From Agelas oroides (taxonomy: Eukaryota; Porifera; Demospongiae; Agelasida; Agelasidae): a stretch of DNA of 64,000 bases. The stretch lies in NCBI GenBank assembly GCA_949130485.1, contig OX422183.1:13800543-13864542 (forward strand), in the 5' to 3' direction. Position 1 is the stretch's first letter. The number at the start of each line of letters is the position of its first letter. The notes under the pieces are model-generated. The model did not search any database. It was not told the DNA's origin and saw only the letters and a list, made by a program, of their open reading frames with translations. The position numbers were made by a program, and so were the translations under genes. Shown one piece after another: positions 21,101 through 33,100 of the stretch.

Positions 21101-24100
21101 AGTTGTTGATTCCTTTTTTTTTTTTTTGAATATTCAAGGTAGACAGACAGACTGAAAGATGTGCAAAAGTGAGCACCTAAGTCCTGTTGTGTACATTTAC
21201 ACACTGGCATATGTTGGCTAATGTCAGAAGCTTGGTGTTAGTTACTGTAGTAGCAGTAATTGCTCATGAATAATGATATGTACCAACGAAGAAAGAAATG
21301 AAGAAAATCTGGAGTCAAATTGAAAACATGGCCAGGAATAGGGGACATTCAATAATCTCGACGCTACGTAATCTTACACGTATACTAATCCGTATACTAA
21401 TTCTTTTACTACGAGAACTACTCGGTCCCAGGCCCCGCTGTACTGCAAGCAACGGAAAGCTGGGCGGGGCCTGGGAACGAGGCTACTGCTGGTTCTACTC
21501 ACTTTTATTGAGCTACTCACGAATCATGGTCCTGGAACTGGAGTACAAGGCATGGCAACTGCTGCAAACATCACAAAAAGCGAAAAAAGGCGATACCAAA
21601 TTTGCAAACTCAGACTTCCATTAGCGAATAACTAGCCTAGTTAATATACTAGCCGACGCTCATTTTTCATTTTTATCATTTTTAAGAGCTCACACTGTGA
21701 CTACCCGTTGCTTTTTTTGTACATCAAGGTTCTAAATGTCTTATTTACGACGGGTTTAGCCAAAATAGACCTATAAATTTGTCTAGAATTTGCAAAAATG
21801 GGTCAAAGTACCGATAAGAATAAGCTCCAGCTGAGTTTCAGTACAAATTTTGGCATGATGCGCATGCGCACGACCGCGATCTTCAAACGGTTTTAGCGCT
21901 GGAGCTGTTTGAAGCTGCGTGTAACTCCAGAAACAATGATCGACAGTAAGTTTCTCTGTTACATAAATAAAGTATGACAAAGAATTGATAATTGCGTTAA
22001 TTACGGTATGTCCGCTTGCCAGTGCATCATTTTTGGCCATGATACAAGTCATTCAGTTATTTGTCTCTACTTGTAGTGCTCTTGTGTGGAAACGTATACA
22101 TGACAGCTGGGAAAGAATATATCTCTTGATTTTAATCATCAGTATCAGTGTATTTGACTTATCTGATGTTTGTAGCAAAGTAAACTTTCTTGTAACTATA
22201 TATATCAGCTGTAGTAGCTACAGTAGTAGCTACTCCTTAGAGGCAATTGAGCATGCAGGTGACTTTGACCAGCAGGGAGTCTTGCAGCAAAAACCACATG
22301 TAAAATGATTTAATGTAAAGGCCCTGCTCCATCTGAAAGTGAGCAAGCTTACATTCTTGTAGCACTCCAAATAAGTTTCTGGTCCACTGCCCATGTCAAG
22401 TTACTTAAATATGATTGCATTTATGTCATAGTGTTGTTTTAGTTACTGGTTTTCTATTTTAGTTTTAGTTTTAGTTGTTTTCATCCATGAAACTAGTTTA
22501 AGTTTTAGTTTTAGTTATAGTTATTTTGCATCTTAGAAACAAGTTTTAGTTTTGATTATAGTTATTTGTAGGAAAACAAGAATATCTTGGATCTTAAACT
22601 GGTTTTCTGCATATATTAAATACTGTTCTGCATCATTCCCAGAATGACACCCACTTTCATGTCTTGGAACAATATTTAGTTTTAGTTATAGTAATTTGCC
22701 AACTTCTTAGTTTTAGTTTTAGTACAGCTCTTAAAATCTTAATATTTTAGTTTTAGTTTTAGTTCAATTGCTAAAAATGCTAACCTGTTACTAAAGTATA
22801 TTTTAGTTTTAGTTTTAGTTAACTAAAACAACACTAATTTATGAGTTTTGTCATCAAATTATCCGATCTGAGTGTAAATAGCTACGTGTGGGGAAAGGGA
22901 CTGTTGCGTTGTTCTGGAAAAACGCGGAGCCGAGTTTTATGTATCCACAGGCCTCCCAAATATATACCTTCAATCACCTATTGCAGCTAGCTACCACTAT
23001 GATGTTATTGTGCAGCAGTGGAATATTTGTGATGAATACTAAAGCAACTGCCGCAAGCAATAACTAAAATTTCGGGAAGATCGACATAGCCCTACACCAC
23101 TCTGAGTATTTAATGCTCTTTGAAGATGTAGGGTAGTGCCTGATACTGTGGAGGCTCAGTCTAAAGATTGATTTCTTGGTGACAGAATTGTGTACCAGCT
23201 GATTTAGCCTTCAAAATTATGCTGTGTGTACTAAGCAGTCTATTTGTCATCAAGTTGTCATTGCAATAACATATAGAAATATTCAGGCCCGTAGGCAGGG
23301 GGGGTTCGAGGGGGTTCGCTCGAACCCCCCTTTTGACTTCCAAAAAGATTTTATACACAGCTTAACTGTACGTTTTAAGTGTCCTACCGTTTCAAAGTGG
23401 TCCACTAGTCTCGCTGCTCAGTTTGAGAATCACCGCTGTCCAAACGTGTCTGGTTGCAGCTATACGAGTTTGCTCATGGAGAACCAGCGCGGAACGCCCG
23501 CGTAAGCTGTTTACGCCGCTGCGATGAAAGGACGCGTAGCTAAATACGTGCGTAAATAAAACGTCAGGCGCTCGAGAGTTGTTCTTCTAGTGATGTCACC
23601 TCACCTTCTCTCGTGGAAATTCAAAGTCAGCTGCCTTAGCAAATGCATACATGGATAGCCAAAAATTGGATAAAATACTCCGCGAGCCATGTAGCTACTA
23701 TACGGCTGTGCTTTGTCCCAAAATGGCCTCAGAAGCAATCTCAGAACATTTAATTTCTAAAAATTTCCTGGGGGAGCATGCCCCCAGACCCCCCAAGTCT
23801 TGCATGCTTATGCATGCATACATACAAATCAGATCCATGTAACCCCCCTTCTACAAATCCTGGCTACAGGCCTGAATATGCAAGTGCAGTTGCCTTGCAC
23901 AGCAATATTCAATATACACAGGTTGCTGATTGCATGCAGTCTAAGTGCATTCAATGACAGCAGCAGAAATAATACTTATTTGTTGTTGAAAAGTTTCATT
24001 ATTTACTGCAGTCTGCCACTTTTGTATTACCATGCACAGGCATTGCATTAGGACTGCCTACCGATCTCAGGCCTACACTGCATATCGCTCTCGTTCAAGT

Positions 24101-27100
24101 GGCTACAGCTATGTATGCGGTTGGTGGGGTAAAAGATGTCGAGGGACAAGATACCAGTAAGTAACTCTGTTCTTGTTTACACGTACTGCTTGAAACCACA
24201 TGGTTTGTTTGCATGAAAATAATCATTTGAGGTTTTCATGTTTGAGTACATGTCTGTTTTGATACAAGGTCTACTAAACAGTCCGTGTCATATTGACCTA
24301 GCTACTAGGTAACATTTCCAAGTATACCCTGCTACAGTATGTATTAGCCTCGTTGCCAGGCACTTAAAAAATTGGAGGGAGCACCTTGCACACAATTGCT
24401 TGCACATGTGCTATCTATGTATCCAATGTTTCTAGATGTGATACTTTATATTTCTAGGGATTTATTCGAATAAAACGCATGCAAATTAAAATAATGTGAG
24501 TGGGCATGTGTAAATTCAGGAATTGAATTCCTTGCATTATAGATTAGATCATGTGTTTCAATAGATTCAAACACATAAAATTTTTTGGTCAAACAGAAAT
24601 TCGAAGAGTTCCTGGTCTTCAGTTCTCCAGAAGTGAGGTTCTTAGTAGACAGCAACAGCTGCAGCAACAAAAAGTCTTTCAAGCACATTAGGACATTCAT
24701 GGGATTGCTCTTTTTCCTGGAAATTGTTTCTGACCGCCCTTTGTTGCCACAAAATAAACTGACTAGGACAACTGAGAGGCTTAATTCATTCCTGGTATTG
24801 TATCAACCCAAAATTAATTACCGGCAGCTTGCGCTATGTTGGATCCATCCCTGCAGTAGATTGGAAAAAAATATGGTATGCACTAGCCTCGTTCCCAGGT
24901 CTTTGCACTGTCCCGTTTTTGATAACACCAGTTGAACCGTGGAACAAGGCACTGTACATGGTTGTCAGAAGCATTTTTGAATTGGTTGGACAAACTAGAC
25001 AATGGCTGCAGGCGAAATGTTGTCATTGCATTTCTGCAACTTGGCCGTATCAGTTCACTACCATAGGTAGCTATCTATTGTAATAGTAGCTACCTAGCTA
25101 CAGCAAACTGATGCACAGATTGTGTGCATGGCAAGCCAGCCATTCAGTGTACTAGAATTTAACATAAGGCTCAGGAGAACTGGAACTCTCAGTTATCCAT
25201 TACCCAATGTCAACCAATTGGAGTAACCCTGATGCTCCTATGACACAGAATACTAATCCCTTTCCACACTCAGTAAGTATGCACCTTTGAGGGTCAAATG
25301 GAAGATTTTCTTCTGATGGGAATATTCTGATGATTGAGTTTTCTGTTGACATCTGAGCTTTCATGTTGATATCTAAGCTCTACATGACATCCAAGCTGTA
25401 GGTCATGATTTTATGTTCACAAGTGTGTTTTTTTTTTGCATTGATAGCTATCTATGTAACAGTTTATGTTGTCATCTAAATCTCTTACGTTGCGTGAGGT
25501 TTTCAAATCAATATTTAAATGGCATTCAATTTTGTTATAAACAGCTTGCCATAAGTTTGACATCTGAGATATCTAGTTGACATCGGAATACTTTAAGGTG
25601 GCACGCTACCCTGTATTTTCAAGGTCAACAAACCTGGAATCCAAGCTGATAGAATTCTTTGTCTTTGTAAACTTTTAGCACACAGTCTGTTTTGGGAGTC
25701 TTCAACCGTTCACTGTCCGTAAAATTGGGGATTTTCCCCATTTCCTGTCGGCATTGGCATCCAATAATCAGTTTATAATTAAGTTAGTTAAGATGTGGCC
25801 TGGCGGAACCCCTGATGTGGTGGTCGGAACTTTGAAGATAAGCTTAGATCGACTTAAAAAAAAAAAAAAAAAAAAAAAAAGAAGGAGTTTAGTAGAGTGC
25901 TGTAGTGTCAGTAGCTGTGAGTAGTGCGTAATGCCTGCTTGTGAAAGCAAGCTTGTGTCTAGAAGCAGCAGAAAGGCCACAGTGGCCAAGACTGTACTCA
26001 CTGGGTAGGCCCAGGTCTTGCGATCGTATGCCAAGCCTAGTAGGTGACCGTGGCCCAGTGCTCCGAGTGCCGGGCTGGGCTTTAACTAGAATGCGCAATA
26101 TATCGTTGGTACAACACTGCCGTATACAAGAAAGCTGAAGAGGGTTTGTGTGTGGAACGATAGATAGTATCCTCTACTATCTATGGTGGAACAGAGCCGT
26201 GAGTTGTTTAGCGACATAAGGGGGAGAGGTGGGGCTAGTAATGCTTGCTTCCACTCGTGAATGAGCCCCTCCCGTAGACAAGCTGTGAATTTTTTGAAAT
26301 GTGCATTCACTTTGGTGCAGTCAAAGTTGTCCATTCCAAGAGTAGTGACAAACATGAGTCTAGCCTGACTTTGAGAGTAGCTCTGAGCAAAAGCTAACAC
26401 AGATTGGTTTGAGATACATTGGTGGTTAGGATGCTACCTACAGTGAGAATGTAGATGCGTCCATCGAGTGACAATTTTGGGTTCATGAATATATTAATGA
26501 GCTAGTAAAACCCTTTTTAAAATTAGGCAAAGAAAGATTGCCCTAAAGCAAACCCTAACCCTGAAACTAGGAGTAACCCTGGTCCTGACTGTAACCCATG
26601 TTTATGTTTTCGTTAACCTCCGCCGAGTGACGGGCGTGCCACCTTAAAACCCTAAGCCTAGCCCTAGCCCTAACCCTCGTTTGCCTTAACCCTAAAATCC
26701 CTAACCCTAATTGAGCCTATTAATCTAATTAAAGCCCGACAGAGCTCTAAAACCTGTAGTGTTTTCTATTCCTTCATGAATATTAATGAGGTGGCTTTAA
26801 CTAGACCTCAGCAATACCCCATCAACAACCCTGGGTTCAGTCAGCTGTCCAATGGGAGGGTTAGAGTATGTTGACTCTCATGAACCTCATTATTGACCTT
26901 CTGTTGAAACTTTGGCAGCTTGGCTTGCGGTTGAAAGGAATGGGTAAATGATGTTGAATATTTATGAGTAAGCCCTAAGCCTTTCATGGACTCAAGCCCG
27001 AACAGAACAGGGCTATGAATCTCATTAACCCTCCTTGGAGGCTTGTGAATGTTGTTCATGTCCCAATTGAGATCAATGAATCTCATTAAAGGTATGTAAT

Positions 27101-30100
27101 TCTGGCTGGAAGTCAGGCAATCTCTCCCCTCATGCATATTAATAGGGTTGAATTTAGCTAGCTCTGTGTGGCACCCCTAGGCAACATTCCGTTCATTGGT
27201 CCTCAAGAATATGATTGGTGGTGTCATGTTTGTTCTGTGGTAGCACTGGATTGGGTTGACTTGACAAATGTAACATGTGGAATATTCATAGTTCAGTTAT
27301 GTGTAGCATCTCAAAGTTGATTGATTTAATTCCTTTGAAAGATCCATATTGACTGACATAACATTCAATTTTGGCCAACCCCCACAATTCCTGAACTAGT
27401 ACCTAGATTAAACACTTCTCTCTTTTCCATCTAAAGCACCCAGGCATACACTGCCTATCGCTACCAGTCATACATTACCTGCTGTTCAGGATATGGACCA
27501 TCACTCCCCTGTCATGGTAAGAATAAAATGTCTCCATTTGGACTGAATGTACTGTAGTCTCACGAAACAGTGTGAATAGGCAGAGCACCTTACAAGTCTA
27601 CCAAAGGGGGGGGGGGGTTGGGGCGGGTGTTCACTCTTTCAACTGTTTCAATATTTAACCACGAAAGAGCACCCATGCCATGTTTATAGAGCAACTGGAT
27701 TCTGATGGAACACAACACTCTGAACGGCACCATGCCACAGTGAGCATGGCAGTGTAGCCCGCTGTGCGCACTGCATTACCTACATGCGCTACTTAAAGCT
27801 GCCTCTAATAAACCTTCGGTGAAGTACAAGACGAAATTTCTTACCTCAGATGTGTTTAGAGCTTGAGGCTGTAGCTAAATTCTCAAACTCCATGAGTCCA
27901 CTCCAGTTGGCACATGAAGATTGCTGCAGGGTGGGCACCCTACACAAAAAGTAGGGGGTGGGCGCTCTTTCGTGAGACAACGGTATAAGCTTCATGTATG
28001 ATCTACTATACCTGTGTTTCGGTTCCACCAGGTTTACAACAGGTACAATGTGCATAACCATATGAACTAGAGTAACTCAGGTGTATTAAGGCATGGGAGG
28101 TCTGGCCAAGATTTTACAAAGTACTAAATTGCATAAGGCATGTCATAGGCGTAGGAAGCAAATTTGAAGTGTAGAGACCATGCTGAGCTGTGCGAAGTGC
28201 TGCTAAAAACATAGAAAGTAATTTTGCTGCCGCGCTATGTGCGGCAGCAAAATTTTCCAAAGTATGCACCTTTAGACTGCAAAATAAAGCCTTTTTTCAA
28301 CCCTGTACAATATTCTTGCGTCGTTCTCAGACCTTACCAACCCTCCAGTACAATATTCAATTAATGTGGAAAACAGATTATACAGTCGTCGTTCCGCCAG
28401 GCTGGCTTTCGTCACTTGTAGTAGTCTCTTTGAAAAATGTGCATTAGCTTCGTGCCGAGCCAACTCACTGCCATATTAATATTATATACTGAATATTAAT
28501 TTATGGCCTAAAAAGTGTAGCGGCCAAAGCCGCTACGGCCGCTACGGTTACTACGCCACTGCATGTGTATGAAACTTGGTGAGAATGTTTTATGCACCAC
28601 ACTTAATATCCTTAATGACTTAAAACCATGCCCACACTAATGAGTGTTGTGTAAACAACAACATGCACGAAAATTTTTGGTGGCAAAAGGTGGACAACTT
28701 CCTACTCATGAAACAATGTGCAGCACATATACTAAGAAAAAGGACCCAATCTAATTCAAAATTGACGTTTTGAGCACATAAATCGCACCATAACTTTTGA
28801 ACATAGCTGCTATATTTCCAATGGGCCAGTACCTCATTCAATGCTTACCTTCACGTTTTAAAATGGAGATACATCTAAGGACTGAGTGTAAGTCATCCGC
28901 CTCGCAAGAAGTTGTTTTCAATGCTTTCAGCTCGTGGACACGTACTCTCATTAGCACAACAATGGGAACTGGATGTCGTACTGCGAACGCAACTGGCCAG
29001 TTTTCCCACGACCTGGGATCTAGGCAACTCTGTACTTCCGGTTAGCCACGTATTGGTCGTGGTTTAATGCACGTATTGCGATTTGCAGACATGCCTTAAT
29101 AGACCTGACTAATGAGATTGTTGCATTGTATGAAAAGCATTAGTTGTATGGTATAGCCTCATTGCCGGGCTTACCCTGCTAAGGATGGAGAGAGCCTGGT
29201 ACATTTTGTCACATGTCTGATGTCAAGGGTAGACATGACTTAATTATGCAGGGTAGACCAAGCTGGGCACCCAGGACGTTCAAGCACAAAGCTTTTCAAG
29301 ACTTACTACTGTCTTCGCTTCAGGTAAATGTGGCTTTAGTGTGCTACCTTCGTCTTTGCACTCAGTGATATATTGTGTTCCATGTAGAACTAGTTGATTT
29401 CTTGAGTCAGTGACAACAACTCGAACAATGATGCTAGCTTACGATACACAAAAGAATTACAAACTTTTTTTGCCACTAATCAACAACTCGAACAATGATG
29501 CTAGCTTACGATACACAAAAAATCACAAAATTTCTTGCCATTGAGGTGCTGCATCTGACACTCTGAGAATCTACTACACTGGTCTACCTTGCGATGTACG
29601 GCTGCTATAGCCAGCAGTTTTTGTGCCATCATAGCTATGCATGTAGCTACTTCCCTCGATCACGAGCTCTGAACGACAAGGGTGCATGCCCACTATGCCC
29701 ACAGGCAATTAAGTTGTGTATACCTCGTGTCTACCCTTAACATCACACACATGATAAAATGTAACAGGCTCTCCTCCTCCTTAGCAGGGAGAGCCTGGGA
29801 ACAAGGCTAGTTAGATTTGTCACAGACTTGCCACATAAACAAAATCACTTACAGCAGGACTACCTTGAATCGCGAATCGGGCTGATTCTACTCATGAATA
29901 ATCATAATGATCGGGTGACCGTAATGGCGCGATTGAAATTCATTGGCTTGTTTACACTTTCCCATGGCGGCAACCGGAATCAACAAGGGGGGCGTGTCCC
30001 TTTAATGTGGCCTGTGGCCCTTTGTAGTGGTCTGGCGGCACTTTCATGTGGCTGGGCGGAACTTTGAAGAAATCCTCCAACACTTATAAAAGGAAAGATT

Positions 30101-33100
30101 TTCTAGCTAGTTGAATGTGATGGTTGCCTATTTCTGTGTGCCGGCAAAGCTTGCCTGAGTGGGCTTGGAAAGGCAGAGAGCCATCCTGGAAGACGGGTGT
30201 CATTACAGTTGTCTGGCAAAGGTACTGTAGAAAGCTGGGCTTGTAGGCCCCGCCCAATTTTATGCTAGCGGGAATGTGTGTAACTTGGCTCCATTCTAGG
30301 GGCAATGACAGGGAGTAGGTTTGTGGGCATAACTCCCTGGCCTGGAGGTGAGCGGGAAAAGCATATGTAGTTTTGTAGGGGGTGAGTTGAGCTTTCTGAA
30401 ACTGGGCGCAATTTTGGTTGGTTTGAGTAGAGGTGTGTCGAATTTTTCTTGAAAGCCAGCACAGGCTAAATCACTGTTTTTGAGCTCAAATGTGTGTTTT
30501 GACCTGTAGATTGGAATTGAAGTGGTTCCAGGACAAATCCGTACGTAACGTTTTTACTTGATTTGTGTGTATGTTGATGATGTGGTCAGACTGGGGTGGA
30601 GTCTTTGAGAGGGTGCAAATTTTTATTTCAGCAGAGGAACTAAAAATTGAGTTTTTCATTATCAAGTAGAGAAAGCAGTTTGGTACAAACTTTTTGTGAA
30701 TCTTGTGTACACTTAGACATTACCCATCCATCCGTCCACATGACTCAGAGATTGTGATTCAAGGTTGTCCTAGTTACTTTGCTGTTAAATGTTGCAGTGA
30801 CAGCTCACAAGCTTCTGGTATGTAGTATTCCAATATCAGCTCTATGCATGAAATGTATTTGGATTCAGCTGTATGTCTAAGTTTGAAACTGTTTCTTCAG
30901 GTTGAATGGGTATGTCCCATGGGGGTGATCAGGCCAGCTGGTGTGCCTCCTTTGCTGTCATACCTAAAAAAACCTACTTGACATACATAGTTTGTGCAGA
31001 GTTGAACCCTGAGCGTAAGCAATAGTTAAAGAAAGTAATAAAGTAAATGAGCTGCACTAAACTCTCAGGTACCATACCTAATACCAAGACTCTGAAGTTC
31101 CACTAATAATCACAGTTAAAATATTATCATTACCAATTTGCATGAAATCACAACCAAAAAGGTTCGCAATGACACACGGTAATATTGACCTATTTACACA
31201 GATGAGAAGTTCTTCTTCTTAATATGGTTTGATGACATGTGAATTACTGTTCTGATCTCGTTCAGTACATACGTTGCCTTCTGAACTGCAGATATGAATG
31301 AATGCACCAGACGCACTGATAGGTGTCACTCCTATGCGATTTGCAACAACACTGAAGGGAGTTACACCTGCTCTTGCAACACTGGATACACAGGCAATGG
31401 GTTTTATTGTACAGGTAAGTGAATAGACTATCAATGCCTCAACAGCATTGGAGGTTACCACCTCTACTTTTGTGGCTAAGTGCTCCTACAATAATCAAGC
31501 ATTCTGTTGACCGTCAAATCCCTATAATTGCCACATGCCCTGTGTATATATATGTGGCAGTTGCGGGTTGAAATTGTTCAATGCACTGTAGCGCAAAACC
31601 TCTGTTAAGGGCGGGGCTCATATGTAAAGCGAAGATGTATGAATACCTGATAGGTCTACGTAGCACGTATGAGCCCCACCCTTAACAGACGTTCTGTGCA
31701 ACAGCGCTTAATGCAGTTAGAGCTTTCATGCCTACCAATCTGATAGTGATCCCGTAGACCCTTTATGAGATATCAGGCCAACTTCCAGTTGACGAAGACG
31801 ACAATGACGACGACAATGCCAAGCAATCTCAATTCAATGCGGTCTTGCTTCGCTCGGAACTAATGAATTTAGTATCATCCAAGCACATACCAGGGGGTGG
31901 GGCAGAGAAGGTTTGTGGGGACTCCAGTCCCTCCTAGCCCCCCATAAAACTGCTACTGCGGTAACATGTACTTTCTGCACAATTACGTACATCAATGATT
32001 TGTCTAAGCTCAATTAAGTCCTCTTTACCTTCTCTCTACTCTCTACATCACTCACATGATAATTATTTGGGCTCTCCCGCTTTTTGTACTGCAAGCAACG
32101 GAAAGCTGGGTGGGACTGGGAATGAGGCTATGTGTAAAAAATTTTGTGTTGTTTCAACCTGTTAAGGGTTGTCTGAGTTGTGCACATGTACAGAGGAGTG
32201 ATAATAATTCTATAAAATATCACATTTCAAACAAATAAGCAATTTGTCTAACGAAATGAGCCTGCTTTGATGTGATATACTGTATATATATGAATCAAAT
32301 TGAGCATATTGTTGAAGAAATTGGGATGTCATTACAAATTTGTTCCTTACTATGTAATGTCACATGAAAGCATAGCTCCAATTTCTTGAACAAATTGCTC
32401 AATTTGTCCTTAGTATCTAGTATGTCATATCATCAAAGCAGGCTAATTACGTATAATTTGTTAAACAGATTTCTCAGTGATATTTCAGCATTACTCCTCC
32501 ATAGCTACATGTGTGCAACTCAGACAACCCTATAAACTGGTTAAAACAACCCAAAGTTTTTTACAGTGATATACATTGGGTTTGCATGTCAATAGTAGTG
32601 GATGAGGTCTGTGAGGGTTAATAACCGTGTCCAAGGCCCGGTGTAGTGCCAGGACACAACCGTACTCACTCGAAATTATGCACTCCCCCTTTTTTTGCTG
32701 ATTATATTTAGATAAGATGAAGGGAGGGGTGCTTATAATTGAATAATGGCACCTCTCCTCCTGTGGAGCACGCGAGAGGAAACAGCAATGTCAGAATTGT
32801 CTGTCACCGTCTCGTGCGGCTGGCGATGAAGTTCGTAACGGCTCAGTTCTGGAGGGCAAAGGATCATGAATCAATGAAGACACAGAGTGTGTGCGGTCAG
32901 AAAATGTGAAGCGCAGAACTTCCGTTAAGGGCGGGGCTCATACACGCAGCGAAGATGCATGAGTACATCATAAGTTATGTAGCACGTGTATGAGCCCCGC
33001 CCTTAACGGAAGTTCTGCTCTATATACGCGGCAACGCAGTCGAAATACGCAACGAAATACGCAACAAAATAATGTTTGATTTCTACACGGGGGACTGCCA

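Larger units (their letters stand above)
18123..24039 (+). other. Gene 2 intron 1 (5.9 kb)
   Basis: Holds a hairpin element (18533-18655), a run of CACACAGCC-like short repeats near 18837-18940, a GCCTCGTTCCCAGGC-type unit at 21420-21485, a TTTTAG-repeat zone and a small inverted-repeat element (23284-23874). No convincing gene; the ORFs at 18780-19202 and 19377-19826 show no recognisable protein. Confidence 0.6.
24157..27436 (+). other. Gene 2 intron 2
   Basis: Contains a TTAAGGTGGCA-ended element (25593-26648) followed by degenerate CCCTAA-like sequence (26645-26720). The rest, including short ORFs at 24585-24935, shows no recognised family. Confidence 0.55.

Noticed and set aside
22440-22830. 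TTTTAG repeats considered as telomeric or CRISPR-like
   Set aside because: The unit is not a known telomere motif, there are no regular spacers, and the DNA is clearly eukaryotic.
26841-27137. 98-aa minus-strand ORF
   Set aside because: No recognisable protein and no splice context; intron sequence.
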